A stretch of DNA of 64,000 bases from RGIG3701 sp031553595. GTDB taxonomy: Bacteria; Planctomycetota; Planctomycetia; Pirellulales; Thermoguttaceae. The stretch spans positions 121,147 to 185,146 of the forward strand of contig JAVBLI010000007.1 of the NCBI GenBank assembly GCA_031553595.1. The letters run 5' to 3'. Positions 51,427 to 61,651 of the stretch are shown piece by piece (position 1 is the first letter of the stretch; each line of letters begins with the position of its first letter). The position numbers and the translations under genes are program-made. The notes beneath the pieces were generated by a model, which worked only from the letters and a program-made list of their open reading frames with translations, made no database searches and was not told the DNA's origin.

Positions 51427-51454
51427 TTGATTTTCTTCGCGGGTGGAGTACAAT
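51427..51454 (+). promoter_or_regulatory. Sigma-70-type promoter of the J-like membrane protein gene
   Basis: TTGATT (51427-51432) and TACAAT (51449-51454) with a 16-base spacer. The proposed GTG start is at 51525. Confidence 0.55.
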
Positions 51455-51524
51455 AAAAGATGAAATAAAATTTGCTGCGGTAAGTTTTTGTGCGGATTTT
51501 TTCTTTTTTACCAGGAACCGGGCG

Positions 51525-54500
51525 GTGAGCGCGAATTTCAATCCATATCATTATTGGCTGGGGTATCCCGAATATTTTGTGCCGCGGAATTATTATGAAA
51601 TGCTGGGAATTTCGCCGCAGGAGCGGGATCTGAACCGGATCGCGCACGCGGCGGACGGGCTTCTGATGCGGGTGCAGAACACGCCGCCGGGCGGGTATAT
51701 GATGGAGTGGCAGCAGTTGCTGACGAATCTCCAGACGGCGAAAATGTGCCTGTGTAATCCGTCTTCAAAAGCCGATTATGACGCGAAGATGGGTTTTTCG
51801 CAGCCGCCGGGTGGTTTTGGCGGGGCGTCTTACGGGGCGCCCGTGCAGTCTGCCGCGAATTATTCGGGGAATGTGGCACTGCCGCCCGGAATGAGCGGGG
51901 GATACGGTAATGCGCCGCCGGTGCCGTCCGGGCCGAGTTATTCCACGCCGTCTGCACCGCCATACGCGCCGTCGGCCACGCCGCCTTATTCCCCGCCGTC
52001 CGGGGCGTCCTATTCTTCACCTGCCGCGCCGCCGTCTGCGAATTCCGGGGCCGGGTATGAGTATTCGAACCAGATTTCGAGTTATATGCCGAATGCCGGG
52101 CCGGGGAACGCTGCGCCGCCACCGTCCGCGCCGCCCGTGCAGCATTCGCCCGCGCCGATGGGGATGCCAGCCGCGCCGGTGTCTGCGTCTTCGCCGCCGG
52201 CCGAGGGAGCTGCTCCGCTGTTTTCCGGCCAGCCATCCGGTGCCCCCGCCGCAGCCGGCACTTCGGCGACCATGGCCGTGACGCGGGCGTACAAGAAAAG
52301 TCAGTCCCGTCAGCGGCTGGTGGTGTTTTTGCTGCTGGTGGTCATTCTCGGTCTGGTGGGATTCATTTTTTCCGGAAAATTATTCAAAAACGGCGAAGAC
52401 GGCTCCCTCATTACTGTCGGCACGACGCACACCGGCGGGCCCATCACCGTCTCCGAAAACGGCGGCGATGACGGTGCGGCGCCGTCCACGGCCGGTGCCC
52501 CTGGCGGTGCGGGAAAAAGCGATAAAAATGGAAAAAACGGGAAAGGTGAAACGAAAGTGAAGCCCACCGGCGAGGCGCCGTCCCAGAATCCCGCGTTTCG
52601 GAAACTTTGCGCCGGCATTCGCGCGGATCTCGGCCAGCAGGATGTTTCGTCGGCGCGGGAACAGTTGGCGGAACTCGAAAAATTAGCGTCCACGCCGGCC
52701 GAAAAAGAAGAATTCGCCCGTCTGACCGCCCTGACCGAGAGCGTGGAAAAATTCCTGGACATTCTCGCGGACACCATGGGCCAATTTAAATCCGGCCAGG
52801 TAATTCACCTGAAAGATGAGAATGACGAGCGGGTGTCGGTGGTGGAGTCGAAGCGCGGCGAGCTGACCGTGAAACGGCAAGGGAAGAACGAAACGTATAA
52901 ACTGGATAATCTCACGCCGGAGCGGGTGAATTTCGTTGTGGGGCGGATAAAGGGAAAAGACGCGGATTTTAACGTGCATTACGGGGCGTACCTGGCCATG
53001 GACACCTCCACGGACCGCGAGGCGGTGCGGAAAAAATGGCTGGAAGCACAGGCCATGGGGAAAGACGTTTCGCTGCTGCTGCCGGAGCTGGAGATACCTC
53101 AGGGCGGGGAAAAAGTGGTGGTTTCGCGTACCACCCGGAAAAACGCGGCGGCGGTGGCGGAGGATGTGGAAAGGGATGACACGGAAGAAGAAGCCGGCAG
53201 CGTGGACGTGGCGGTGAGTGACCCGGCTGCGGATGAAAACGGGGATGATGCCCCGGTGGCGAACGGAAGCGAGAAAATCAGCGCGGCCACTAAAAAACGC
53301 CCCACAGCTGGCGGCGCAACAGTGGCCGATAAAACTGTGGTGGGCGGAAACGGAGCCGGTACAAAAACGGCCGTCAGTACAGCGAGTAACGGGAAAAACG
53401 GGAAAAACGCCGGCAGCGCAGCAACGGATACTGCTGCAGATGACGCGAAAGACGAAGACCCGGCGGCGGATAAAAAATCGGAAGCCGGGGACACGTCCGA
53501 GTTTAAAAAACTGGCGCAGGCCGCGCGGGCGAGTATCGAGTGGAATGATGTGGAAGACGCGAAGCAGAAGCTCGCGAAGGCGCAGCCGCTGATTCGCACG
53601 CCGCAGGATCAGGCGGAGTGGGAGCGTCTGGATGCGCTGGCGGAGTATATGGGCGATTTTCTGGAGTGGGCCGGGAAAGCCATGGGGACGCTTCAGTCCA
53701 TGGAGCAGATCACGATCGCCGGTGAGCATATCGGCGTGGTGGAATCCGGCCAGGGGCACCTGGTACTGCGGCGTTCCGGGAAGAATGTCACGTATTCCGT
53801 GGACTCGATTGACCCGGTGCTGGCGGATTTTTTGATCGGGAAGCAGGTCGAGAAGTCGGCGGATAACCGCGTGCTTTACGGGACGTACCTGGCCATGAAC
53901 CCGGAGGGTGACCGCGCGAAGGCCCGGAAATTGTGGGAGGAGGCGGATGCCCTGGGTTTTGACACGAAATTTCTCCTGCCGGAGCTGGACGTGCCGCATG
54001 TGAATCCCTCGCGCCGTACGGGGGCCGGTGGCGGTACGCGTGCTGACGGGCAGTCAGCTGCGCGCGTTTCCATTCCCACGGAGGATGAGCGAAAGGCGGC
54101 CCTGGAAACCGTGAAGCAACTTTTCGCGAAAGATTATGCGAAAGAGTTGCCGGTGCCCCAGAAAGACGCGTTTGCAGATAAGCTGCTGAAACAGTCGTCC
54201 CAGAAAAAATACCCGGCCGCCCAGCAGTACGTCATGCTGCAGGAGTCGGCCCGCGTGGCCACCGAGAGTCAGCGTTATCTGACGGCGTACATGGCCCTTT
54301 CTGAAACGCAGCAGCGATTCTCGGAGAATACGTATGAGCAGCGGAAAGAGCTGATCACGAAAGCGGACGGGGCGGCTCGCGGCAGTCTCACGGCGGCGGA
54401 GGTGGCCGAGAGTGCGCTGCGACTGGGCGCGGAGGCTTACGAAAAACAGAACACGGCGGACGCGGAAAAAATGCTGAAAATCGCCCAGCCCCTGCTGAAA

Positions 54501-54578
54501 ACGGCGAAAAAACCTCATTTAAACGTGGCGTATTCGCAATTGACGCAGAAAATTACGTCGGACCGCGTGGGACGGTGA
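51525..54578 (+). CDS. Large single-pass membrane protein with J-like N-terminus and an internal domain duplication
   Basis: About 1017 residues from GTG 51525, which follows AGGAACCGGGCG. The open frame extends 63 codons upstream into a palindrome, which is unlikely to be coding. The N-terminus (1-90, GYPEYFVPRNYYEMLGISPQ then KADYDAKM) resembles the degenerate J-like domains of planctomycete proteins. Residues about 95-260 are Pro/Ser/Ala-rich. One membrane helix follows (about 263-285). Then come two clearly homologous units of about 168 residues (about 358-526 and 660-826), each with a helical hairpin, a beta segment with VVES-x-G-L-V-x-R-x-GKN-x-TY, and GTYLAMN/GAYLAMD ending in LLPELDVP. 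A helical tail (about 840-1017) closes the protein. Function unknown; topology suggests an envelope scaffold. Confidence 0.8.
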   Translation: MSANFNPYHYWLGYPEYFVPRNYYEMLGISPQERDLNRIAHAADGLLMRVQNTPPGGYMMEWQQLLTNLQTAKMCLCNPSSKADYDAKMGFSQPPGGFGGASYGAPVQSAANYSGNVALPPGMSGGYGNAPPVPSGPSYSTPSAPPYAPSATPPYSPPSGASYSSPAAPPSANSGAGYEYSNQISSYMPNAGPGNAAPPPSAPPVQHSPAPMGMPAAPVSASSPPAEGAAPLFSGQPSGAPAAAGTSATMAVTRAYKKSQSRQRLVVFLLLVVILGLVGFIFSGKLFKNGEDGSLITVGTTHTGGPITVSENGGDDGAAPSTAGAPGGAGKSDKNGKNGKGETKVKPTGEAPSQNPAFRKLCAGIRADLGQQDVSSAREQLAELEKLASTPAEKEEFARLTALTESVEKFLDILADTMGQFKSGQVIHLKDENDERVSVVESKRGELTVKRQGKNETYKLDNLTPERVNFVVGRIKGKDADFNVHYGAYLAMDTSTDREAVRKKWLEAQAMGKDVSLLLPELEIPQGGEKVVVSRTTRKNAAAVAEDVERDDTEEEAGSVDVAVSDPAADENGDDAPVANGSEKISAATKKRPTAGGATVADKTVVGGNGAGTKTAVSTASNGKNGKNAGSAATDTAADDAKDEDPAADKKSEAGDTSEFKKLAQAARASIEWNDVEDAKQKLAKAQPLIRTPQDQAEWERLDALAEYMGDFLEWAGKAMGTLQSMEQITIAGEHIGVVESGQGHLVLRRSGKNVTYSVDSIDPVLADFLIGKQVEKSADNRVLYGTYLAMNPEGDRAKARKLWEEADALGFDTKFLLPELDVPHVNPSRRTGAGGGTRADGQSAARVSIPTEDERKAALETVKQLFAKDYAKELPVPQKDAFADKLLKQSSQKKYPAAQQYVMLQESARVATESQRYLTAYMALSETQQRFSENTYEQRKELITKADGAARGSLTAAEVAESALRLGAEAYEKQNTADAEKMLKIAQPLLKTAKKPHLNVAYSQLTQKITSDRVGR

Positions 54579-54644
54579 GAGGAAACGAAAAAATGAAGGC
54601 GTGCGTGTGCGTCTTCATCCGAATCACGCTTTTCGCCCCGGTGC

Positions 54645-54676
54645 CATGATGGTTCATTGCGTCATGGCTTTTTCAT
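54645..54676 (+). terminator. Rho-independent terminator after the J-like protein gene
   Basis: GCCATGA (54645-54651) pairs with TCATGGC, followed by TTTTTC. A second stem upstream (ATGAAGGCG / CGTCTTCAT, about 54593-54620) may assist. Confidence 0.72.
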
Positions 54677-54716
54677 TTCTTGTGGCCCCTTTTTTACCCC
54701 GATTTGAGGCGCGATC

Positions 54717-57700
54717 ATGCTTTTCAAGACATTTTTTAACGCAGCATTTTTTTTCACGCTGATTTTCACCGGTACACTGCTGGCGGTGGATGCTGAATTA
54801 CCCGAAAAACGGGTGGAGTTCACACGGGACTTCGCTCCGTCCGAGGGATGGGTGAAGAAGCCGGAAAGCCAGTTTCGCACGGAGATGTGCCTAAATGGGA
54901 CATGGCAGTTCCAGGCCGTGCCGATTCCGGCGGGGTATGAATGGAATAAGGGGACGCCGCCGGAAATGGCGCCGCCGAAAGAGGATGCGTGGGACAAGAC
55001 GCCGATTAAAATTCCATCGCCGTGGAACGTGAACACGTGGGGGAATGGCCGGAATGTGGGCGCTGGCACACCGCACCCGTACTGGCCCGACTCGGTGTAT
55101 TATCCGTCTTATCCGGAAAGCTGGGATCACGTGCAGATGGCGTGGATGCGCCGGACGTTTACGCCGACGGATGAATTTTTTTGCCTCCGTGGGGCACAGG
55201 CACCTGCTGAAAAGCCTCTACGCTTCTTCCCTTTGCGCGTTCTACTCCATTTTGAAGCCGTTTCCGGCATGGCGGAAGTTTATCTGAACGGCAAAAAAGT
55301 CGGCGAAAATTTCGGACGCTTCCTCCCCTTCACGCTGGACGTGACGGATGCGATCAAGGTCGGCGAGGAAAACGAAATCCTCGTCGGAGTGCGTTCCCTG
55401 CGGCTTTACGACAAAATCAGTGAAAAATTCCCCAAAATGCGGACGCCGTACCCGCCCGGCTCGAACATGGATAATCTGAACGGCATCTGGCAGGACGTGT
55501 ACCTGCTGGCGGTGCCGGCGGTGCGTGTGGAGGACGTTTTCGTGAAGTCGTGCGTGAGCCGGGACGTGCTGGAAGTGGAGGTGACGCTGCGGAATGACAC
55601 GGCGAAAGACGCCCGTGTCACACTTTCCGGGGATGTGTTCCTGTGGATTAATGAAGCCGGCACGGACATCCTGGACGCCCCGGAACCGCGATGGCGGCTT
55701 GGCGAAAACGCGGCGATGACGCTAAAATCGGATGACGTAATCGCTGTCCTCGCCGGGAAAACCGCCACCGTGACGTTTTCGGAAAAAGTCGCCGGGCGGA
55801 TGAAACCCTGGAGCATGGACACGCCGAATCTTTACGGCCTGGTGCTGGACGCGTACTCGCCGGATGTGTTTTATGATTTTGGCGGTCAAAAAATCTGGAA
55901 CAGGGATGAAACCCAAGATGGCATGAAAACATACTCCGATAAAGTCCAAAAATGCGACACGAAATACACCCGTTTCGGCTGGCGGGAATTTAAAATCGTG
56001 GGCAAGAATCTGGAGCTCAACGGCGAGCAGGTAACGCTGCTGGGCGACCTGCTGCATCCGTTCGGGCCGTTCATTTCCTCGCGGCGGTACGTCTGGAGCT
56101 GGTACACCATGGTGAAGGAGATGCACGGCAACGCCGTTCGCCCGCACGCCCAGCCGCACCCGCGGATTTATGCGGAAATGGCGGATGAAATGGGGATCGC
56201 CGTGCTCGCCGAGACCGCGATGTTCGGCAGTTCCATCCAGCTTAATTTCGAAGAGCCGGCGGCGTGGCAGCGGTACGCGGAGCATTATAAACGCCTGATT
56301 CTGCGGGACCGAAACCACCCGTCCGTTTTCGGCTGGAGCTGGGGGAACGAGCTTTTCGCGATTTTCATTTACGACAAAAATATCACGCCGGCAATGACGG
56401 ACGCGTGGTATGCGAAACTGGCAGAGTACGGCCGGGCGGGGATGAAGTATGACCCCACGCGGAACTGGTATTCCTGTGACGGCGACGAAGACGTCCGCGG
56501 CACGATGCCCGTCTGGAACAAACATTTTGGCCACGGCCTGCCGCCTGCTGGGGCGATTCCTGAAAATCTCGATAAACCGCTGATGATCGGCGAACAGGGG
56601 GGCACGTATTACGCCCGTCCAGGCCAACTCGCCGTCTTTAACGGAGACGCGGCGTACCGGGATTATCGCGGACGAAGCGAGGCACTGGCGATCGACGTTT
56701 ACCAGAATATCGTGCAGGTGGCGCTACCGAAACTCGCGTTTTTCTCCCCGGCCGAAACGGCGTGGTTCGGCCTGGAGCACCTCCCTTACGGATACCGCGA
56801 TTTCACTCGCCTGCCCACGAAAAATGACGGCGTATTCTTCACGAAACCGTTTCAGGAAAACACGCCCGGGGTTCAGCCCGAACGTCTGCCGCCGTACGTC
56901 GCCACGCTGAACCCCGGCTGGGACACGGATCTCCCGCTCATGCGTCCGCTTCCGCTTTTTGAAGCCCAGAAAGCCGCGCAAGACCTGCGTGGCCCGCAGC
57001 CCTGCGCGTGGGATAGAATTCCGCCCAAAGATGCGGAAGTGAAAACCGCAGCGCTGCCGGAAGTGCCACCCGTGACGCAAGTCTGTTTTCTCGGCGACCC
57101 GAACGGCGAGTTATTCGCCCGCCTGACCGCGATCGGCGTGCCGCTGGTACCGTTTAAGCCTGAAATGGCAGCGGACGACGCGGCGCCGCAAGCCATGATC
57201 ATCGTGGACGGAAACACGTATGCCGGCACCAAGCAGGAAGAGGATGTTTTCAGCAAAACACGTAATTACGACTTCACCGTAACCACTTTGACGGATAAAA
57301 CAAAGAAGCTTTCCGCAGTAACGCGCAAAGTCGAGTACAGTAATAAAAATCCCCGAAGTGCCATCATCATTTTTCGTGAAGCGGGCGATAATCCTCATTT
57401 AATGAAGTATCATCTTTATAACACGAAAGTCGTCGCGCGAACCGCTACGCAACTGACGCATACCGCGGATAACAATGCGCTTACGGACAACCTTTCCGCC
57501 GATGAGCTTTATTTTGCGGAAGAAAGCGGCGACCGTCACGCCATAAAATGCACTCTGGAGACAGGAGGAAAATTGGAGGCCGCCAAGAAAGACCTCCTGA
57601 CCGCCGCGACGGTGGACTGGAGTCTCTTTAACGAGAGTCCCGAGGCAGCGAAATGCGCAGCCGTGTGCCTTTACGAAAATCTGGAAAAGCCGTCCGGGGC

Positions 57701-58352
57701 GGCATTGGCGTGTATCGAATACAATAGATGCCACCCATTTTACGTCACCACCATCGACGTCATTCCCGAATCGCCGAAAAATGTCGCGCTGTGGAAAACG
57801 CTACTGGGGCGCGTAGGAGTGCAGTTCGTCCCGCCACCGGCAGAATGGCTGGTAAAGAACGCGGAACGAGGTCAGCCGGGAGCCCAGTGGAAATACACTA
57901 CGGCAAAACCGGCCGAAAACTGGATGACGACGGAGTTTGACGACGCAAAATGGCAAACAGGCCCGGCAGGTTTCGGCACCGGCGTGCCGGGCGTGGAAGA
58001 AAGTGCCACCCGCTGGGACTCCGACGACATCTGGCTGCGGACGACGTTCGAAAGTGACGCCGCGACGCCGTTTTCCGAGCTTTTCCTCAGCGTGTACCAT
58101 GACGAGGAGGTGACGATTTATCTTAACGGCGAAAAAGTGCTGCACCGCACGGGGCACATCTCGGAGTATCGGCGATTTCCGCTCGGCACACCCGACAAAA
58201 AGCTGCGGAAGGGCAAAAACACGCTGGCCGTGCACTGCCTCCAGACGGCGGGCGGGCAGTTTATTGATGTGGGCCTGGGCATTTCGTCGGGCAAGAAAAC
58301 AGCGGAGCGGAAAGAGCATAACCTGCTGATGGACGGGCCGCCGGCGGAGTGA
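54717..58352 (+). CDS. Secreted glycoside hydrolase family 2 protein
   Basis: 1211 residues. A signal peptide (about 1-26) is followed by a GH2 sugar-binding domain (about 55-260, with LNGTWQFQAVP and VYLNGKKVGENFGRFLPFTLDVT), an Ig-like domain (about 265-400), and a TIM barrel with acid/base Glu545 in SWGNE and a likely nucleophile Glu626 in MIGEQGG. The long remainder (about 700-1211) has no known domain except a second jelly-roll-like segment near the end (WLRTTFESDA then EVTIYLNGEKVLHRTG). It is probably a beta-galactosidase, mannosidase or glucuronidase relative. The substrate cannot be set. AGGCG lies 5 bases before the ATG. A shared terminator lies between it and the convergent LamG gene. 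Confidence 0.86.
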   Translation: MLFKTFFNAAFFFTLIFTGTLLAVDAELPEKRVEFTRDFAPSEGWVKKPESQFRTEMCLNGTWQFQAVPIPAGYEWNKGTPPEMAPPKEDAWDKTPIKIPSPWNVNTWGNGRNVGAGTPHPYWPDSVYYPSYPESWDHVQMAWMRRTFTPTDEFFCLRGAQAPAEKPLRFFPLRVLLHFEAVSGMAEVYLNGKKVGENFGRFLPFTLDVTDAIKVGEENEILVGVRSLRLYDKISEKFPKMRTPYPPGSNMDNLNGIWQDVYLLAVPAVRVEDVFVKSCVSRDVLEVEVTLRNDTAKDARVTLSGDVFLWINEAGTDILDAPEPRWRLGENAAMTLKSDDVIAVLAGKTATVTFSEKVAGRMKPWSMDTPNLYGLVLDAYSPDVFYDFGGQKIWNRDETQDGMKTYSDKVQKCDTKYTRFGWREFKIVGKNLELNGEQVTLLGDLLHPFGPFISSRRYVWSWYTMVKEMHGNAVRPHAQPHPRIYAEMADEMGIAVLAETAMFGSSIQLNFEEPAAWQRYAEHYKRLILRDRNHPSVFGWSWGNELFAIFIYDKNITPAMTDAWYAKLAEYGRAGMKYDPTRNWYSCDGDEDVRGTMPVWNKHFGHGLPPAGAIPENLDKPLMIGEQGGTYYARPGQLAVFNGDAAYRDYRGRSEALAIDVYQNIVQVALPKLAFFSPAETAWFGLEHLPYGYRDFTRLPTKNDGVFFTKPFQENTPGVQPERLPPYVATLNPGWDTDLPLMRPLPLFEAQKAAQDLRGPQPCAWDRIPPKDAEVKTAALPEVPPVTQVCFLGDPNGELFARLTAIGVPLVPFKPEMAADDAAPQAMIIVDGNTYAGTKQEEDVFSKTRNYDFTVTTLTDKTKKLSAVTRKVEYSNKNPRSAIIIFREAGDNPHLMKYHLYNTKVVARTATQLTHTADNNALTDNLSADELYFAEESGDRHAIKCTLETGGKLEAAKKDLLTAATVDWSLFNESPEAAKCAAVCLYENLEKPSGAALACIEYNRCHPFYVTTIDVIPESPKNVALWKTLLGRVGVQFVPPPAEWLVKNAERGQPGAQWKYTTAKPAENWMTTEFDDAKWQTGPAGFGTGVPGVEESATRWDSDDIWLRTTFESDAATPFSELFLSVYHDEEVTIYLNGEKVLHRTGHISEYRRFPLGTPDKKLRKGKNTLAVHCLQTAGGQFIDVGLGISSGKKTAERKEHNLLMDGPPAE

Positions 58353-58395
58353 AAAAAATACCGCGGCGTGAGGCAAAAGAAACCTCGCGCCGCGG
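58352..58395 (-). terminator. Terminator between convergent GH2 and LamG genes
   Basis: CCGCGGCG-TGAGG (58361-58373) pairs with CCTCG-CGCCGCGG (58383-58395). On the minus-strand transcript the stem is followed by a U-tract (A-run 58352-58358), so it terminates the LamG gene. On the plus strand it directly follows the GH2 stop but lacks a T-run. Confidence 0.75.
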
Positions 58396-58417
58396 TGATC
58401 GTTAACACATTTTTCGT

Positions 58418-61400
58418 TTACGCCGTCTTTTTCCGCAGGACGAACAGGCCGAAAGCGCCCAAGAGCAGCATCACCCATGTGCCCGGCTCGGGAACGGCCG
58501 CGTTTTCCTGGAGGCCGATGCCGCCGAGAAGCTGGAAATCACCGGTGCCCAACGAATCGTGGGAACCGTACGCCGCCAGCAGCTCGATGTTCGGCAAATC
58601 GGATGTATTGGCATATTGCAGTTCCAGGTCGAACCACCCGGCTTCGTCGATATAAAGCACATCCAGCAACGTGCCGGCACCACCTTCCATGATGACCGCG
58701 CCGTCAAGTAGCAGTCGGAACATGTCGTCGCTGTTGATCGCGAGCGTGTAAAACCCGGAGTACGGCATGTTCACGGTGATCCCCGCCTGAAGGGCGAAGG
58801 CGCCGGGCGTTTCGCCGAAAATGTCGGTGTTCGTACCGTCGAAATCAATCGTCGGGGAGGTCTTGCTGAAAATCTGCGTTCCGTTGGTGATCGCATCGGC
58901 CAGGTCGGCCAGAGAGCTGATCGCTCCATTCTCGAAGCCTTTGAGCGTGTACGCGGCCGCCTTGATGGGATCGTTCAATTCGAGCATCGTGGAGTTCTTC
59001 CGGTTGTTGTATGCGTCGACCATCGTCTGCGTCGGGGCGAACATCACGCTCCGCACCTGATCAATCCCGATTTGGCCCCAGTCCCCGGTCGCCTCGTCGC
59101 GCAGCCGCAGGTAAACAGGCCGGTTCTGGATGTCCTTCAGACTCCAGAAATCGTAGCCGAACGTGTTTACCATTTCGCCGACGGCGCTGTGGAGAACTTC
59201 GTTCGTTTTCGCGTCGACCAACTCGAATCCCAGGTTGCTGTCAGTGCCGCCGGCGACGAGGAATTCGATGATGTCGCCCTGGGCCAGGAAAGCTTTCGAG
59301 CGTAGCATGCCGGTTGTGTTATCCACACCGGTCGTTGCCTCGCTGCCGGCCACCGTCGCCGTGCTGCTGGTGAGGAAACCTTTATCCGTGGTGAGCGTGC
59401 CAGTGGTGTCGACATAATGCGCGGTTTGTCTTCCATCACCCAGATTACCGAGCGTGAAATGGGTTACCGTGTCGGAGATTTTCGCGCCGGTGGCGTCGGT
59501 TTCAAACCAGCCATGGAAATTCCCGGCGGTGTCGAAATTATAATCCTGCAGCACGAGGTGATGCTGGGCGGCGGTAGTGATCGCCGAAGCGGCCCCTAAA
59601 TTGGTGGAAAATTCCGTGATCCCGGACCAGGCCCAACCGCCCGTCTGGCGGTCGATGCCCACGACCATGATCTGGTGTCCGTCCATGTTATTGAGCGTTA
59701 CAGCATGCGTCGTCACGTTGTCACCCTGATTGGTGTTGGTGACGGTGATGATGTTCCCACTCCCATCACGGGCGAAATCACCGGCCGTCATGTCCCAGAT
59801 CGCGAAACCTTCGCCGCCGTTGGTTCGGCTGCTGAATTTTCCGGCCGTTTGCAAAAGTTGCTGAACACCGCCGGTGAGGGTGAAGGAAAAATCGACACTG
59901 TTGCCGTGGAGCACAAACTGCGGGCCCCAAACCATACCGGTCACGGCGTCCGCATCCGCCGGGGCGTAAATGTTACCCGGGTTGTTATACGAATTCACCG
60001 ACTGCCCGGCACCGCGTGCCGTGCTGGCGAAAATGTTTACGCCGCTGCCGTTATACCATTCGTCGGCGTTATAATGCTCGGCGACACTGTAGGAAATTTT
60101 GTTATTGCCCGCAAGCGTCGCGGCTTCGGCGGCGCTGACGGCGTGGTTGGTGATCTGGAAGTTGTACATGTTGCCGTTGAGAAGCCGATCGCCCAGCGCC
60201 GTGCCTAGCGTAATCGCCGCGTTGCCGACAAAATTGGCCTTTCCGGACTGCGTCGCGTCCAGTTGGCCGTTGAGATAAATCGACTGCGTGCCGGTGGTGG
60301 CATCAAAAGCAAACGTGGCGTGATACCATTTCCCCGTCTCTAAGGTCGTGTTGCCGGCCACGTCGTTGCTGAAGAATCCCATGAGCAGTTTCTCGTCGCG
60401 GACGACAAAATGAGCCGACAGGTTTGTGCCATGCCCCGGATTGACGCCGAACAGCGCCTGGTCGTTGGCCAGGCTATCAAGCTTAAACCATGTAGACACG
60501 GAGAACGAACCGTCGATCATGTCCATCCCCGGGGAGGTCATGACGCCGGAACCTTGCAGATAATCGGTGTTGTCGCCGACGAATTTCGTGCCTTCCATCC
60601 AAGAGCTTTTCAGTTGCGAATCGGCCCCCTTGACGCGCGTCAGCGCCAGATCAGGCAGAAAACTGTCGGCCGAGGACACGGCGTTGGCTGAGGCCAGCGA
60701 GTATTTCATGGTTTTGTCGGTGTGGTCCGAGGCGGTGAGGATGTTGGCCGCGGTTCCGCCGTTGAGTTGGGCGACCTGGGCCGGCGACAACGCGCCTTTG
60801 AAGTACGCGACGTTATCCAGCGACGGGCCCCCCGCCCGCGCGGTAGTGACACCACCGCCGGGGACTTCCCGGGCGCCGAACATCAGATATTCTCCCTCGC
60901 CGCCGCTGGTTAGGTTCGTATCCGCCATGCGGTACACCAGGTTGCCGTCCATATACAGTTCACGATATCCCAAGCCGTAAACTCCCACAAGGTGGTGCCA
61001 GCCGCCGTCGTAGAGGTTGTATGCGGCGCTGGGCACCGGGCCATCGGCGTTCATATTCCTGCGGACAGTGAAGCTCGGACCGTTGTTCACGCCGTGCTGG
61101 CGGAGCTGATAGCCGTAAGTTTCGCCTTCTTTGGCAAGGAAAATACTCCAGCTGGCATCACCCTGCGGTGCGGCAGCAAGGTTGGTATTGACCCACATGG
61201 AAACGCTGAAGGGCTGGCCGCCGTTGTCATACGTGCCGAGATAGGACAGGGTTTGGTCGGCCCGGTTGGCTGTGCCTTCAATGATCGCGTACGCACCGGG
61301 GTCGAGCTGGAGATATTTCCCCGTATCGCCCGGAATGGCGGTTTGATTGAGAAAACTGTAGCCGCCGGTGATTGTGCCGAAATGGTAATTGCCGACGGTT

Positions 61401-61570
61401 TCGAGGAACGAAGCGGTGCCGTCGACACCATCGTCGAACGTCCAGTACCCCAGCAGACTCGTCGCGGCCTGCACCGGTGACGCCAGCAACAACGCCAGCG
61501 CCGCCATCCAAAGCAAACAGCGGAACGCGCCGCGGCGGGTTTTGCCCAGATGATTTATTTTCTTCGTCAT
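58418..61570 (-). CDS. Secreted LamG-domain protein with PEP-CTERM sorting signal
   Basis: 1050 residues. A signal peptide (about 1-36, LLASPVQAA) precedes two LamG/concanavalin-like domains (about 38-270, LLGYWTFDDG and YKGALSPAQVAQLNGG-like ends, and about 340-490). A middle beta-rich part (about 500-860) follows, then a PA14-like segment (about 925-1015, GFYTLAINSDDMFRLLLDG). The end is VPEPGTWVMLLLGAFGLFVL plus RKKTA, a PEP-CTERM tail. LamG and PA14 folds bind carbohydrate. It is probably a surface carbohydrate-binding protein. It has a strong promoter and its own terminator. The start is ATG 61570; an ATATCG leader gives no strong ribosome binding site. Confidence 0.86.
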   Translation of the reverse strand: MTKKINHLGKTRRGAFRCLLWMAALALLLASPVQAATSLLGYWTFDDGVDGTASFLETVGNYHFGTITGGYSFLNQTAIPGDTGKYLQLDPGAYAIIEGTANRADQTLSYLGTYDNGGQPFSVSMWVNTNLAAAPQGDASWSIFLAKEGETYGYQLRQHGVNNGPSFTVRRNMNADGPVPSAAYNLYDGGWHHLVGVYGLGYRELYMDGNLVYRMADTNLTSGGEGEYLMFGAREVPGGGVTTARAGGPSLDNVAYFKGALSPAQVAQLNGGTAANILTASDHTDKTMKYSLASANAVSSADSFLPDLALTRVKGADSQLKSSWMEGTKFVGDNTDYLQGSGVMTSPGMDMIDGSFSVSTWFKLDSLANDQALFGVNPGHGTNLSAHFVVRDEKLLMGFFSNDVAGNTTLETGKWYHATFAFDATTGTQSIYLNGQLDATQSGKANFVGNAAITLGTALGDRLLNGNMYNFQITNHAVSAAEAATLAGNNKISYSVAEHYNADEWYNGSGVNIFASTARGAGQSVNSYNNPGNIYAPADADAVTGMVWGPQFVLHGNSVDFSFTLTGGVQQLLQTAGKFSSRTNGGEGFAIWDMTAGDFARDGSGNIITVTNTNQGDNVTTHAVTLNNMDGHQIMVVGIDRQTGGWAWSGITEFSTNLGAASAITTAAQHHLVLQDYNFDTAGNFHGWFETDATGAKISDTVTHFTLGNLGDGRQTAHYVDTTGTLTTDKGFLTSSTATVAGSEATTGVDNTTGMLRSKAFLAQGDIIEFLVAGGTDSNLGFELVDAKTNEVLHSAVGEMVNTFGYDFWSLKDIQNRPVYLRLRDEATGDWGQIGIDQVRSVMFAPTQTMVDAYNNRKNSTMLELNDPIKAAAYTLKGFENGAISSLADLADAITNGTQIFSKTSPTIDFDGTNTDIFGETPGAFALQAGITVNMPYSGFYTLAINSDDMFRLLLDGAVIMEGGAGTLLDVLYIDEAGWFDLELQYANTSDLPNIELLAAYGSHDSLGTGDFQLLGGIGLQENAAVPEPGTWVMLLLGAFGLFVLRKKTA

Positions 61571-61651
61571 ATCGATTCTCCGTTACGAAAATGAATGCGA
61601 TCCCCCAAGGGAAAATTTGCATATTACCATTACTATAAATATATAGTATAT

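Noticed and set aside
51336..51524. 63-codon N-terminal extension of the J-like protein
   Set aside because: It would begin inside the palindrome at 51324-51409 and span the promoter. The GTG at 51525 has a ribosome binding site and starts the family-like sequence.
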